Below, one piece after another: positions 19,891 through 30,010 of a DNA stretch of 64,000 nt. This stretch comes from Enterobacteriaceae bacterium RIT714 (GTDB lineage: Bacteria > Pseudomonadota > Gammaproteobacteria > Enterobacterales > Enterobacteriaceae). Below the pieces are notes generated by a model. It did no database searches. It saw only the letters and a list, made by a program, of their open reading frames with translations, and was not told the origin of the DNA. The position numbers and the translations under genes are program-made. Position 1 is the stretch's first letter; the number at the start of each line of letters is the position of its first letter. The DNA is taken from assembly GCA_009668015.1 (NCBI GenBank), contig WJYB01000002.1:1-64000 (forward strand). Reading direction: 5' to 3'.

Positions 19891-19916
19891 ACGCCATAAC
19901 CTTGTGGTTATGGCGT
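19891..19916 (-). terminator. Hairpin after alaS
   Basis: ACGCCATAACC and GGTTATGGCGT form a perfect 11-bp stem with a 4-base loop, 20 bases beyond the alaS stop. The following bases on the minus strand are ATTTGTCAC, only moderately T-rich. Confidence 0.7.
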
Positions 19917-19936
19917 CTGGTTACGCTTTGTAATTA

Positions 19937-22564
19937 TTACAGTTTAGCGCTTACCCAGCTTTCTACACTGGCCAATGCCGCTGGAAGTGCCGCTGCATCC
20001 GTACCACCGGCTTGCGCCATGTCAGGACGACCGCCACCTTTGCCACCCACCTGCTGAGCGACCATGCCAATCAGTTCCCCTGCTTTCACGCGGTCTGTCA
20101 CATCCTTAGAGACACCCGCAATCAGAGAAACCTTACCCTCAGCCACTGTCGCCAGGACAACAATCGTTGAACCAAGCTGGTTCTTCAGATCGTCAACCAT
20201 CGTACGGAGCATCTTAGGTTCAACACCTGCCAGTTCGCTGACCAGCAGTTTAACACCTTTAATTTCAACCGCTTTGCTGGAGAGATTAGCGCTCTCCTGC
20301 ACTGCCGCCTGCTCTTTGAGCTGCTGCAGCTCTTTTTCCAGCTGACGCGTACGTTCCAGCGTACTACGCACTTTGTCACCCAGATTCTGGCTATCGCCTT
20401 TCAGCAACTGAGCGATGTCGTGCAGCTGATCGCTTTCAGCGTGCAGTCTGGCAATCGCACCCTCACCGGTCACCGCTTCAATACGACGAACACCTGCCGC
20501 CGTACCCGATTCAGAAACGATACGGAACAGGCCGATATCACCCGTACGGGAGGCATGAGTACCACCGCACAGTTCGGTCGAGAAATCACCCATGCTGAGT
20601 ACACGAACGCGCTCATCATACTTCTCGCCAAACAGCGCCATCGCACCTTTCGCTTTTGCTGCTTCGAGATCCATGATGTGGGTCTCGATTGGCAGGTTAC
20701 GGCGAATCTGTGCGTTAACCATATCTTCCACCGCGCGGATTTCAGAAGGTTTCATCGCTTCAAAATGAGAGAAGTCAAAGCGCAGCACTTTGTCATTCAC
20801 CAGAGAACCTTTCTGAGCAACGTGCGTACCCAGCACATCGCGCAGGGCGGCATGCATCAGGTGCGTTGCAGAGTGGTTCAGACGAATGCGCGCGCGGCGA
20901 GCTTCATCCACTTCGGCTTTCACGCCTGCGCCGACTTTCAGGGAACCTGAAGCCAGTTTGCCGACGTGGCCAATTGCCTGGCCGTATTTCTGGGTGTCAG
21001 TGACGGTGAAGGCAAAATCGCTCCCTTTTAGCTCGCCTTTATCGCCCACCTGGCCGCCAGACTCCGCATAGAACGGGGTTTTGTCCAGAACAACAACGGC
21101 ATCCTGGCCTGCGCTGATGCTGTCCACGGATTTGCCGTCAACAAACAGTGCGGTGACTTTACCGGTCAGTTCAAGATGGTCGTAACCCTGGAATTCAGAG
21201 GCGCTGTCAACACGGATCATGGCGTTATAATCCGCGCCAAAGCCGCTGGATTCACGCGCACGACGGCGCTGTTCTTCCATCGCGACTTCGAAACCGGCTT
21301 CATCTACTTTGATGTTACGCTCACGGCAAACGTCAGCCGTCAGGTCAACCGGGAAGCCGTAGGTGTCATACAGACGGAAAGCCGTTTCGCCATCCAGCGT
21401 ATCGCCGGACAGTTTAGAGAGTTCTTCATCCAGCAGCGCCAGACCGCGCTCAAGGGTACGCGCGAACTGTTCTTCTTCGGTTTTCAGAACCTGCTCAACC
21501 TGCGCCTGCTGGCTTTTCAGTTCGTCACCCGCTGCGCCCATGACGCTGACCAGTGGCCCCACCAGTTTGTAGAAGAAGGTGTCCTTCGCGCCCAACATAT
21601 TGCCATGACGAATGGCGCGACGAATGATACGACGCAGAACATAGCCACGGTTTTCGTTCGACGGGATAACGCCATCAGCAATCAGGAACGCACAGGAACG
21701 AATGTGGTCGGCAATGACGCGCAGGGATTTGTTGCTCAGATCGGTTGCACCGGTCACTTCCGCAACGGATTTAATCAGCGTGCTGAACAGATCAATGTCG
21801 TAGTTGGAGTTAACGTGCTGCAGAACAGCGGCGATACGCTCCAGGCCCATGCCGGTATCAACAGATGGCTTCGGCAGCGGCTCCATGGTGCCATCGATCT
21901 GGCGGTTGAACTGCATGAAGACGATATTCCAGATCTCAATGTAGCGATCGCCGTCTTCTTCTGCGCTTCCCGGAGGACCGCCCCAGATGTGGTCGCCGTG
22001 ATCGTAGAAGATCTCAGTACACGGACCGCAAGGACCGGTATCGCCCATCTGCCAGAAGTTATCAGACGCGTACGGCGCGCCCTTGTTGTCGCCGATGCGG
22101 ATAATGCGCTCACGTGGGATACCAACTTCTTTTTCCCAGATTTCGTAAGCTTCGTCATCGGTTTCGTAAACGGTAACCCACAGACGCTCTTTCGGCAGGT
22201 TGAACCAGTTTTCACCGGTCAGCAGTTCCCACGCGAACTGAATGGCGTCGTGTTTGAAATAGTCGCCGAAGCTGAAGTTACCCAGCATTTCGAAGAAAGT
22301 GTGGTGACGTGCGGTGTAACCGACGTTTTCCAGATCGTTATGTTTACCACCCGCACGCACGCAACGTTGTGAAGTCGTGGCGCGGGAATAATTACGCTTA
22401 TCGAGACCAAGGAAAACATCCTTGAACTGGTTCATCCCGGCGTTGGTAAACAGCAGAGTCGGGTCATTGTTCGGTACCAGGGAGCTGCTGGCAACAACCT
22501 GGTGTCCCTTACTATGGAAAAAATCGAGAAACGCCTGACGGATCTCAGCGGTGCTCTTGCTCAT
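19937..22564 (-). CDS. alaS: Alanyl-tRNA synthetase
   Basis: An 875-residue class II synthetase that charges tRNA-Ala. The N-terminal catalytic domain has motif 1-3 elements ([27 protein letters not shown]). The editing domain holds [11 protein letters not shown] with zinc ligands and CGGTH. The C-terminal C-Ala domain ends [12 protein letters not shown]. In E. coli it binds its own promoter and represses with alanine. It lies between recX and csrA as in E. coli. Confidence 0.98.
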   Translation of the reverse strand: MSKSTAEIRQAFLDFFHSKGHQVVASSSLVPNNDPTLLFTNAGMNQFKDVFLGLDKRNYSRATTSQRCVRAGGKHNDLENVGYTARHHTFFEMLGNFSFGDYFKHDAIQFAWELLTGENWFNLPKERLWVTVYETDDEAYEIWEKEVGIPRERIIRIGDNKGAPYASDNFWQMGDTGPCGPCTEIFYDHGDHIWGGPPGSAEEDGDRYIEIWNIVFMQFNRQIDGTMEPLPKPSVDTGMGLERIAAVLQHVNSNYDIDLFSTLIKSVAEVTGATDLSNKSLRVIADHIRSCAFLIADGVIPSNENRGYVLRRIIRRAIRHGNMLGAKDTFFYKLVGPLVSVMGAAGDELKSQQAQVEQVLKTEEEQFARTLERGLALLDEELSKLSGDTLDGETAFRLYDTYGFPVDLTADVCRERNIKVDEAGFEVAMEEQRRRARESSGFGADYNAMIRVDSASEFQGYDHLELTGKVTALFVDGKSVDSISAGQDAVVVLDKTPFYAESGGQVGDKGELKGSDFAFTVTDTQKYGQAIGHVGKLASGSLKVGAGVKAEVDEARRARIRLNHSATHLMHAALRDVLGTHVAQKGSLVNDKVLRFDFSHFEAMKPSEIRAVEDMVNAQIRRNLPIETHIMDLEAAKAKGAMALFGEKYDERVRVLSMGDFSTELCGGTHASRTGDIGLFRIVSESGTAAGVRRIEAVTGEGAIARLHAESDQLHDIAQLLKGDSQNLGDKVRSTLERTRQLEKELQQLKEQAAVQESANLSSKAVEIKGVKLLVSELAGVEPKMLRTMVDDLKNQLGSTIVVLATVAEGKVSLIAGVSKDVTDRVKAGELIGMVAQQVGGKGGGRPDMAQAGGTDAAALPAALASVESWVSAKL

Positions 22565-22695
22565 AATTATCCTGAAATCAAGCTAACGAAATGTCGTAGC
22601 CAGCCTGTACCTGTGAATACCTGGACGGACTCGCTACTGGAAAAAGTGGGAATAAGATAAGTTTTCTTTAGAGGGAAGTAAAATCCCGCATGCGT

Positions 22696-23196
22696 TCAAT
22701 CGGCAAAATTACGCCATATATCCTGAATATCTTCCATCAGGAAGCCGCGGTACAGCAAAAATCGCTGGATTTTGACTTTTTCTGAAAATTCACGCGACAG
22801 CGGTTCACCATACTTACGAATGGCCTGCTCCCGCGCCAGTTCACACCAGTTGATATCGCACTCACGCATCGCTTGTTCGATGGACGCGCGCGCAACTCCT
22901 TTTTGGTTTAGCTCCTGGCGAATACGCGCGGGGCCATAACCTTTGCGGCTACGGCTGGCGATATAGCGGGTTACAAAACGGGTGTCATCCAGATAGCGGT
23001 ATTCGTAGCACCAGGCAATGACGCGATCATAGTCTTCGGCCGTAGCATCTATCTGTTCCGGGCCGTTTTTACCCATCACCGGTGCCGAGAGTTTGCGGCG
23101 TAGCTCCTGCTCACTGTGATCGCGTACTGCCAGAATTCGTACTGCACGATCCAGCAAACGAGCATAGGCAGGGCGACGCTGGGGAGTTTCGCTCAT
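22696..23196 (-). CDS. recX: Regulatory protein RecX
   Basis: A 166-residue inhibitor of RecA filament growth. It is built of repeated three-helix units; RHRLDDTRF-type elements are visible as [13 protein letters not shown] near residue 73. It follows recA by 67 bp on the same strand behind the recA terminator, so its expression comes from read-through, as in E. coli. Confidence 0.96.
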   Translation of the reverse strand: MSETPQRRPAYARLLDRAVRILAVRDHSEQELRRKLSAPVMGKNGPEQIDATAEDYDRVIAWCYEYRYLDDTRFVTRYIASRSRKGYGPARIRQELNQKGVARASIEQAMRECDINWCELAREQAIRKYGEPLSREFSEKVKIQRFLLYRGFLMEDIQDIWRNFAD

Positions 23197-23220
23197 AACA
23201 AACCTGCTGTTTTACAAATG

Positions 23221-23246
23221 CAAAAAGGGCCGCAATCGCAGCCCTT
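23221..23246 (-). terminator. recA terminator
   Basis: On the minus strand AAGGGCTGC pairs with GCGGCCCTT (one G-U) around GATT, followed by TTTTTG. It separates recA from recX and leaks to give a small amount of recX mRNA in E. coli. Confidence 0.85.
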
Positions 23247-23263
23247 GTTTTTAGACGAAGATA

Positions 23264-24382
<1,119 letters not shown>

Positions 24383-24385
24383 TTA

Positions 24386-24405
24386 TACTGTATGGTCATA
24401 CAGTA
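24386..24405 (-). promoter_or_regulatory. LexA box of recA
   Basis: TACTGTATGGTCATACAGTA is a near-perfect palindrome with the CTG-N10-CAG core at 24388-24403. It ends one base from the stop codon of pncC. Confidence 0.97.
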
Positions 24406-24903
24406 TCAAGTGTTTTGTAGAAATTGTTGCCAGAGCGTTTTTAACGCATATTCCGTCGCCTGACGGCGCACGCTTTCGCGGTCACCGCTAAAGCATTCCC
24501 GGCGCGTGATCCCCTGGCCTTGCGCCGTGGCAAACCCAAACCACACGGTGCCCACCGGTTTGACATCGCTGCCGCCATCCGGCCCGGCAATACCGCTGAT
24601 AGAAACCGCGTAATCTGCGCGAGCGGCTTTGAGTGCCCCGATTGCCATTTCAACGACCACGGGTTCACTGACAGCGCCGTGCTGTTCCAGCGTGGCCTCT
24701 CGTACCCCAATCATCTGCGCTTTTGCTTCGTTACTGTAGGTCACAAAACCGCGTTCAAACCAGGCCGAGCTACCCGCGATATCCGTTATTACTTTTGCCA
24801 CCCAACCGCCCGTGCAGGATTCCGCCGTCGTCAGCGTCGCTCCACGCTGCTTCAACGCCAGCCCTACCACTTCGCTAAGCTGCATCAGTTCATGGTCAGT
24901 CAT
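24406..24903 (-). CDS. pncC: Nicotinamide-nucleotide amidase PncC
   Basis: A 165-residue CinA-C family enzyme that deamidates NMN to nicotinate mononucleotide in the NAD salvage cycle. The family motif TTAESCTGGW, with the catalytic serine, is near residues 25-34, and the SGIAGPDGG segment is near 105. The start at 24903 (MTDHELMQL) gives the E. coli length; a second ATG directly precedes it. The gene stops one base before the recA LexA box. Confidence 0.96.
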   Translation of the reverse strand: MTDHELMQLSEVVGLALKQRGATLTTAESCTGGWVAKVITDIAGSSAWFERGFVTYSNEAKAQMIGVREATLEQHGAVSEPVVVEMAIGALKAARADYAVSISGIAGPDGGSDVKPVGTVWFGFATAQGQGITRRECFSGDRESVRRQATEYALKTLWQQFLQNT

Positions 24904-24998
24904 CATCGCTTCCGGCTCCTGAAAAACATGCAGCACAAGATAGCACTTTCTCAACAGATATGGGGATGGCGTTTGGTTTTTACGAGGAGGCTTCAGAA

Positions 24999-25023
24999 AA
25001 GGCCGATAAGAGGCATCGGCCTT
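24999..25023 (-). terminator. Terminator of the zinc-type ABC operon
   Basis: AAGGCCGAT pairs with ATCGGCCTT around a 7-base loop; on the minus strand the stem runs into TTTTCT. It lies ten bases beyond the binding-protein stop. Confidence 0.85.
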
Positions 25024-25033
25024 TAGGGAAAAA

Positions 25034-25912
25034 TTACTTCATGCTGTCTGCGATAGTGTTGACGTTATGGCGAAACGCTTTGACATAGGTATCCGCAGCA
25101 CCGCCCTTCGCGGTTAACGCTTCTGGATAAAGCTCACCGCCCGGCTGTGCACCTGTGGCATTCGCAATCTGTTTCACCAGACGGGGATCCAGCTGGTTTT
25201 CCATAAACCAGGTTTTCACGCCGTCGGCTTTAATCTGATTAATAATGTCAGCCACCTGCGCGGCACTGGCCTCGCTTTCTGAAGAGAGCCCCTGCGGCGC
25301 GATAAAATCCACGTCATAGGCACGGCTGAAATAGCCAAATGCGTCATGGCTGGTTAATACCTTACGTTTTTCCCTCGGGATCTGACTGAAACGTGATTTC
25401 GCCCAGCTGTCGAGTTGCGTCAGTTGTGCAATATAGGGTTGAGCCGCCGCCTCAAAAGCTGTTTTATCCTCAGGGTCCGCCTTCACCAGTCCTTGCAGAA
25501 TATTTTGCGCATACCGTGCACCATTCGCGGCGCTGTTCCAGGCATGAGGATCGGTAACCGTTTTACCCTCCTCTTCAAGGGTGTGCGTTTTCACACCTTC
25601 TGACGCCACCACCAGCGTGCCTTTAAAACCCGATGCCTTGACCAGTCGATCGAGCCAGCCTTCCAGCCCCAGACCGTTAACCACCACCACGTCGGCCTTG
25701 CTGAGTGCTGCACTGTCTTTTGGCGATGGCTCAAAGGTATGCGGATCGCCATCGGGCCCTACCAGCGTTGTCACTTTCACACGATCGCCGCCAACCTCTT
25801 GCGCCATATCGCCCAGGACAGAAAAACTGGTCACCACATTCAGCGTTTTTGCCAGCGCCCCGTGCGACATGACTCCCAGCACAAGCGCAATCACTACCCC
25901 GGTATGTTTCAT
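25034..25912 (-). CDS. Metal ABC transporter substrate-binding protein (ZnuA-like, cluster A-I)
   Basis: A 292-residue periplasmic binding protein with a Sec signal peptide (cleaved after ALA near residue 21). Likely metal ligands are histidines in GDPHTFEPSP, DPHAWN and LTSHDAF, and an acid in the last domain. It lacks the His-rich loop of the main ZnuA, so it resembles AztC/SitA-type members. A Zur-type box controls the operon, which favours zinc over manganese. It is the last gene, 14 bases after the permease, and is extra relative to E. coli K-12. Confidence 0.88.
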   Translation of the reverse strand: MKHTGVVIALVLGVMSHGALAKTLNVVTSFSVLGDMAQEVGGDRVKVTTLVGPDGDPHTFEPSPKDSAALSKADVVVVNGLGLEGWLDRLVKASGFKGTLVVASEGVKTHTLEEEGKTVTDPHAWNSAANGARYAQNILQGLVKADPEDKTAFEAAAQPYIAQLTQLDSWAKSRFSQIPREKRKVLTSHDAFGYFSRAYDVDFIAPQGLSSESEASAAQVADIINQIKADGVKTWFMENQLDPRLVKQIANATGAQPGGELYPEALTAKGGAADTYVKAFRHNVNTIADSMK

Positions 25913-25926
25913 CGTTTCCCCTTGCG

Positions 25927-26787
25927 TTAAAAAAGCGCGCGCAGACTGCCAGCCAGCCTGCTACGCGTGCCAAATAAAACTGAAAAAAAGAACCAGACGC
26001 TGGCGGTGAGAACAATGGATGGCCCGGCGGGTAGGCTTGCTGTCCACGACAAACTCAAACCAAGCCAGGCGCACAGAATGCCGCTCAGTCCGGCCATAAG
26101 GAGCAATCCCGGCAGGGTGCGCATCCAGCATCGTGCTGCCACAGCAGGCAGCATCATCAACCCCACCGCCATCAGAGTGCCGAGCACCTGAAATCCGGCG
26201 ACCAGGTTAAGCACCAGAAGCGAAAGGAAGAGCCCGTGCAGCAGTCCGGGAAGCCAACGCGCATTGACCTGTAACCACGCAGTATCAAACGCTTCAGTGA
26301 CCAGCCCTCTGTAGAACAACGCAAGCATCACCACGGTCAATGCACATACGCCTGCCACAAACAGCGCGGCGTCGTTATCCACCGCCAGAATCGAGCCAAA
26401 AAGCAGATGCAGCAGGTCAACGCTCGACCCGCGCAGCGATACCAGCGTGACGCCCAGCGCCAGCGATCCCAGGTAGAGCCCCGCGAAGCTGGCATCCTCT
26501 TTGAGCGGAGTCCGCCGACTGACCAGCCCGGCCACCAGTGCGACAACAATTCCGGCGATAAACCCGCCAATACTCATCGCCAGAAGTGACATCCCGCTCA
26601 GCAGATATCCCACGGCAACGCCGGGCAAAATGGCATGCGACAACGCATCTCCCATCAGACTCATGCGACGCAGCAGCAAAAAGACACCCAGCGCGGTCGT
26701 GCTCACCGAGAGCGCGAGGCACACGACCAGCGCACGGCGCATAAAGCCGTATTCAATAAACGGTTGAAAAAAGAGATGCCAGATCAT
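25927..26787 (-). CDS. Metal ABC transporter permease (ZnuB-like)
   Basis: A 286-residue permease of the ABC-3 (ZnuB/SitC/MntB) family with about eight membrane segments. The family motif MSLMGDALSHAILPG is at residues 43-57. It overlaps the ATPase gene by four bases (ATGA) and precedes the binding-protein gene. Import of zinc, driven by the adjacent ATPase, is inferred from the family and the operator. Confidence 0.9.
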   Translation of the reverse strand: MIWHLFFQPFIEYGFMRRALVVCLALSVSTTALGVFLLLRRMSLMGDALSHAILPGVAVGYLLSGMSLLAMSIGGFIAGIVVALVAGLVSRRTPLKEDASFAGLYLGSLALGVTLVSLRGSSVDLLHLLFGSILAVDNDAALFVAGVCALTVVMLALFYRGLVTEAFDTAWLQVNARWLPGLLHGLFLSLLVLNLVAGFQVLGTLMAVGLMMLPAVAARCWMRTLPGLLLMAGLSGILCAWLGLSLSWTASLPAGPSIVLTASVWFFFSVLFGTRSRLAGSLRALF

Positions 26788-27437
26788 GCCACCCTCACCC
26801 GCTCGTGATGCCAGTGTGACCGATCGCCATCAAGCCGCAGGGTTTGCGGGAAGTGACGCGACACGCGTTCGCTGTCATGCAATACCGCCAGCACGGTCTG
26901 CCCCTGCTGATACATCTCCATCATCAGGGACATCAGCACGTTGCAGGTCGCTTCGTCCACACCGGTAAAGGGCTCATCCAGCATCACCAGCGGGGCGTTT
27001 TGCACTAACACTCTGGCAAACAGCATGCGCTGAAACTGGCCCCCCGAAAGCTCATCAATCGTGGAGGCGGCCATCGCCTCCAGCCCAACGCGCTCGAGCG
27101 CAGCGGCAATGCGCTGGCGTGTTTCTCGTCGATAAGACGCCAGCAGCGAGATAGCAGGCCAGCAGCCCATACTCACCACGTCTCCAACGGTAAGGGGAAA
27201 TTGCGCCTCCAGCTCATGGCGTTGCGCCAGCCAGCCGATTACCGGGCGCTTTTCGCGCCAGCGAAACTCACCGCTAACCGGAGGAATAAAACCCGCCAGC
27301 GTTTTGAGTAAGGTCGATTTTCCGCAGCCATTCGCCCCGATAATCGCCGTCATACTGCCGCGCTCAATCACACCGTTAAGCGCCTGAGTCACAGGCTGGC
27401 GGTCATACCCCGCCACCAGATTTTGTAGTTCGATCAT
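26784..27437 (-). CDS. Metal ABC transporter ATP-binding protein (ZnuC-like)
   Basis: A 217-residue ATPase. Walker A GANGCGKST is at residues 34-42, the signature LSGGQFQR near 130 and Walker B LVMLDEPF near 151. It overlaps the permease and, upstream, a 35-codon hydrophobic reading frame through an ATGA junction, so the whole set appears translationally coupled behind one Zur-type box. Confidence 0.92.
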   Translation of the reverse strand: MIELQNLVAGYDRQPVTQALNGVIERGSMTAIIGANGCGKSTLLKTLAGFIPPVSGEFRWREKRPVIGWLAQRHELEAQFPLTVGDVVSMGCWPAISLLASYRRETRQRIAAALERVGLEAMAASTIDELSGGQFQRMLFARVLVQNAPLVMLDEPFTGVDEATCNVLMSLMMEMYQQGQTVLAVLHDSERVSRHFPQTLRLDGDRSHWHHERVRVA

Positions 27438-27541
27438 CGAAGAATTACCGCCCAGTGCACGGCAACACTCATTAGCAAGATAAGCGCTGCGGCCAGCAGC
27501 AAACGCGCGAGCGCAGAAAGAGAGAGAAAGGAGAAAGGCAT
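27434..27541 (-). CDS. Candidate 35-residue membrane peptide at head of zinc ABC operon
   Basis: The frame encodes 35 residues beginning MPFSFLSLSALARLLL and ending AVHWAVILR, with one hydrophobic helix (about residues 9-33). Its TGA overlaps the ATG of the ATPase gene in the ATGA arrangement seen between the next two genes. The start lies 15 bp from the Zur-type box on the transcribed side. The ribosome site is weak (GGTG about eight bases upstream). It could be a leader that couples translation or a small transporter partner. I do not recognise a family. Confidence 0.55.
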   Translation of the reverse strand: MPFSFLSLSALARLLLAAALILLMSVAVHWAVILR

Positions 27542-27556
27542 TATCACACCATCAAT

Positions 27557-27576
27557 AAATGTTATAACGTAACAAT
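27557..27576 (-). promoter_or_regulatory. Zur-type box for the zinc ABC operon
   Basis: AAATGTTATAACGTAACAAT matches the enterobacterial Zur consensus (GAAATGTTATANTATAACATTTC) at all but about three positions. It lies just upstream of the operon's first start codon, where Zur-Zn would block transcription. Confidence 0.8.
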
Positions 27577-27644
27577 AATAAAACGAGACGACGATGTAAA
27601 TGCAGGGCGTTGAGAGGAGTGTGGCAAAATGTTACAGCGGCGAT

Positions 27645-27669
27645 AGCCCTCTCCGTGTCGAAGAGGGCT
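27645..27669 (-). terminator. Hairpin between mltB and the ABC operon
   Basis: AGCCCTCT and AGAGGGCT form an 8-bp stem with a 9-base loop. There is no T-run, so its effect is uncertain; a second stem at 27705-27729 is closer to mltB. Confidence 0.4.
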
Positions 27670-27704
27670 GGTATGAAGGCATTAGCCCACTGAATGGTTT
27701 TTTA

Positions 27705-27729
27705 CCGGGAAGCAAATGGGCTTTCCCGG
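27705..27729 (-). terminator. Hairpin after mltB
   Basis: CCGGGAA and TTCCCGG form a 7-bp stem with an 11-base loop 11 bases after the mltB stop; on the minus strand it is followed by TAAAAAACC, not T-rich. Confidence 0.45.
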
Positions 27730-27740
27730 CTGAAATGAGG

Positions 27741-28841
27741 CTACTGACTAAACGGCGAAGCCGCAGGGACCCGAGCCAGCGCGACTGCCTGGCCGAGCTG
27801 CCATACCGCCATCGCATAGTGCGTACTGTGGTTATAGCGAGTGATGGTGTAGAAATTCGGCAGACCATACCAGTATTGATAACCTGTGCCGATATCAAGT
27901 CGCAACAGGCTGGCCGTTTGATGGTTACCCAGCGGCTGCATCGGCGTTAATCCTGCCGCCGCGAGCTGCGAAACGCTGTAATTGGTTTTAAAGCCATTTG
28001 CCAGCCCTGGAGCCTGCCCGTTCGCCTGCACCGCTACCGGATCGCCTTTCACCCAGCCGTGCGCCTTGAAGTAATTCGCGACGCTGCCGATCGCGTCCAC
28101 CGGATCCCACAGGTTAACGTGGCCGTCGCCATTAAAGTCTACGGCATACTCTTTATACGAGGACGGCATAAACTGGCCGTAGCCCATTGCGCCTGCAAAA
28201 GAGCCTTTCAGATCAAGAGGATCGTCCTGCTCGTTACGCGCCATCAGCAGGAAGGTTTCCAGCTCGGATGAAAAATATTCCGCACGGCGTGGATAGTTGA
28301 AGGAGAGCGTCGCCAGCGCATCAAGAATACGCGTTTTACCCATTACGCGGCCCCAGCGGGTTTCCACGCCGATGATGCCGACAATAATTTCCGGTGGCAC
28401 GCCGTAAACCTGCCATGCACGCGTTAACGCATCTTCATACTGATTCCAGAACGCCACGCCATTTTGCACGTTATCAGGGGTGATAAACTGTTTGCGATAG
28501 CGAAGCCATGCGCCGTTTGGCCCCGTCGGCGCCTGTGCGGTAGGCGCCTGCCTGTCCATCAGACGCAACACGTAATCCAGCCGTTTTGCCTGCGACAAAA
28601 TCTCCTGCAACTGCTGCCTGTTAAAACCATGCTTGCTCACCATCTTATCGATGAACTGTTCAGCAGCGGGGTTGTTAGCGAAATCGCCCCCCATTTGCAT
28701 CACATTGTGCTGCGGCTCCAGCAGAAAACCGCCGGAAGGCGCACCAGCCGTCTGTTGAACTTCCTCTGTTTTCGGTTTGCTGCTGCAGGCAGCAAGCATA
28801 ATCAGCGCGGGTAAGAGCGCTGCATAACGACGCTTGACCAT
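27741..28841 (-). CDS. mltB: Membrane-bound lytic murein transglycosylase B
   Basis: A 366-residue lipoprotein that cleaves peptidoglycan glycan strands, making 1,6-anhydro-muramyl ends. The lipobox LAAC places the lipidated cysteine at residue 19, and the catalytic glutamate is in GIIGVETRWG. The SLT family 3 sequence is intact. The start at 28841 (MVKRRYAALLP) is chosen because it puts the signal peptide at the N-terminus; longer in-frame starts exist. The C-terminus is about five residues longer than in E. coli. Confidence 0.96.
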   Translation of the reverse strand: MVKRRYAALLPALIMLAACSSKPKTEEVQQTAGAPSGGFLLEPQHNVMQMGGDFANNPAAEQFIDKMVSKHGFNRQQLQEILSQAKRLDYVLRLMDRQAPTAQAPTGPNGAWLRYRKQFITPDNVQNGVAFWNQYEDALTRAWQVYGVPPEIIVGIIGVETRWGRVMGKTRILDALATLSFNYPRRAEYFSSELETFLLMARNEQDDPLDLKGSFAGAMGYGQFMPSSYKEYAVDFNGDGHVNLWDPVDAIGSVANYFKAHGWVKGDPVAVQANGQAPGLANGFKTNYSVSQLAAAGLTPMQPLGNHQTASLLRLDIGTGYQYWYGLPNFYTITRYNHSTHYAMAVWQLGQAVALARVPAASPFSQ

Positions 28842-29044
28842 GAGACATCCATTTAACGAATTCGATAAGTGGCAAGTATGGTAAAGCATCCCCGACACCT
28901 CAAGGAAGCGGTTCTGTGGCCGTAAGCAAAATCTTTCATCATTCCTCATGATGAGGAGTAACAGAATGCACTATCATGGGCGAATTCACCCTTCTGTTGT
29001 TCTGCCATGACCAGAAGAGAAAGGAATCATAACCGGAGATAAAG

Positions 29045-30010
29045 ATGAGTGATTTTCTGCTAAACACAGGCCGTCAGACATTATTGCTGGAGCTGCAGGA
29101 AGCCAGCCGCCTGCCGGAAAGACTGGGCGAGGATTTTGTTCGTGCGGCGAATACGATTATCCAGTGCGAAGGCAAAGTCATTGTTGCCGGTATCGGCAAG
29201 TCCGGTCATATCGGTAAAAAAATTGCCGCCACGCTTGCCAGCACCGGTACCCCGGCATTCTTCGTTCACCCGGCAGAAGCCCTGCACGGCGATCTGGGGA
29301 TGATTGAAAGCCGCGATGTCATGCTGTTTATCTCCTACTCTGGCTCGGCAAAAGAGCTGGATTTAATTATTCCGCGCCTGCAGGAAAAATCGGTCGCCCT
29401 GCTGGCGATGACCGGTAAATCCCGTTCGCCACTGGCGCTGGCAGCCAAAGCCACGCTGGATATTTCAGTCGAGCGCGAAGCCTGTCCGATGCATCTCGCC
29501 CCCACTTCCAGCACCGTCAACACCCTGATGATGGGCGATGCGCTGGCGATGGCCGTCATGCAGGCACGCGGCTTTAACGAAGAGGACTTTGCCCGTTCTC
29601 ATCCGGCGGGTGCGCTGGGCGCGCGTCTGCTCAATAAAGTGCATCACCTGATGCGCACTGATGATGCCATTCCGCAGGTGAAACTCGATACCAGCGTCAT
29701 GGACGCCATGCTCGAACTGAGCCGTACCGGGTTGGGACTGGTCGCCGTGTGTGATGATAAGGGCCTGGTGAAAGGGGTCTTTACCGACGGCGACCTGCGC
29801 CGCTGGCTGGTTGGCGGCGGCAAGCTCGAAGCCATTGTCAGTGAGGCCATGACCACAGGCGGCCTGACGCTCAACGCCGACAGCCGCGCCATTGAAGCCA
29901 AAGAGGTGCTGATGAAACGCAAAATCACCGCCGCTCCGGTAGTGGACAACAGCGGTAAGCTTTGCGGCGCTATCAACCTGCAGGATTTTTACCAGGCCGG
30001 CATTATCTAG
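29045..30010 (+). CDS. gutQ: D-arabinose 5-phosphate isomerase GutQ
   Basis: A 321-residue SIS-domain isomerase (residues about 35-170, with [18 protein letters not shown]) followed by two CBS domains. It interconverts ribulose 5-phosphate and arabinose 5-phosphate, feeding KDO synthesis, as KdsD does. In E. coli gutQ is the last gene of the srl sorbitol operon. Here srlAEBD, gutM and srlR are missing and mltB is directly adjacent, so gutQ must use its own promoter in the 203-bp gap, which holds the palindrome TCCTCATGATGAGGA (28943-28957). Confidence 0.95.
   Translation: MSDFLLNTGRQTLLLELQEASRLPERLGEDFVRAANTIIQCEGKVIVAGIGKSGHIGKKIAATLASTGTPAFFVHPAEALHGDLGMIESRDVMLFISYSGSAKELDLIIPRLQEKSVALLAMTGKSRSPLALAAKATLDISVEREACPMHLAPTSSTVNTLMMGDALAMAVMQARGFNEEDFARSHPAGALGARLLNKVHHLMRTDDAIPQVKLDTSVMDAMLELSRTGLGLVAVCDDKGLVKGVFTDGDLRRWLVGGGKLEAIVSEAMTTGGLTLNADSRAIEAKEVLMKRKITAAPVVDNSGKLCGAINLQDFYQAGII

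Noticed and set aside
21176-22372. A 398-codon open frame on the plus strand antisense to alaS.
   Set aside because: It lies wholly within the strongly conserved alaS gene on the opposite strand, and its sequence shows no family signature; high-GC-position codon bias of alaS keeps the complementary frame open.
28981-29041. A possible short leader peptide (MTRRERNHNRR) just upstream of gutQ.
   Set aside because: Eleven codons with no ribosome site; the overlap with the gutQ ribosome site makes it likely chance.
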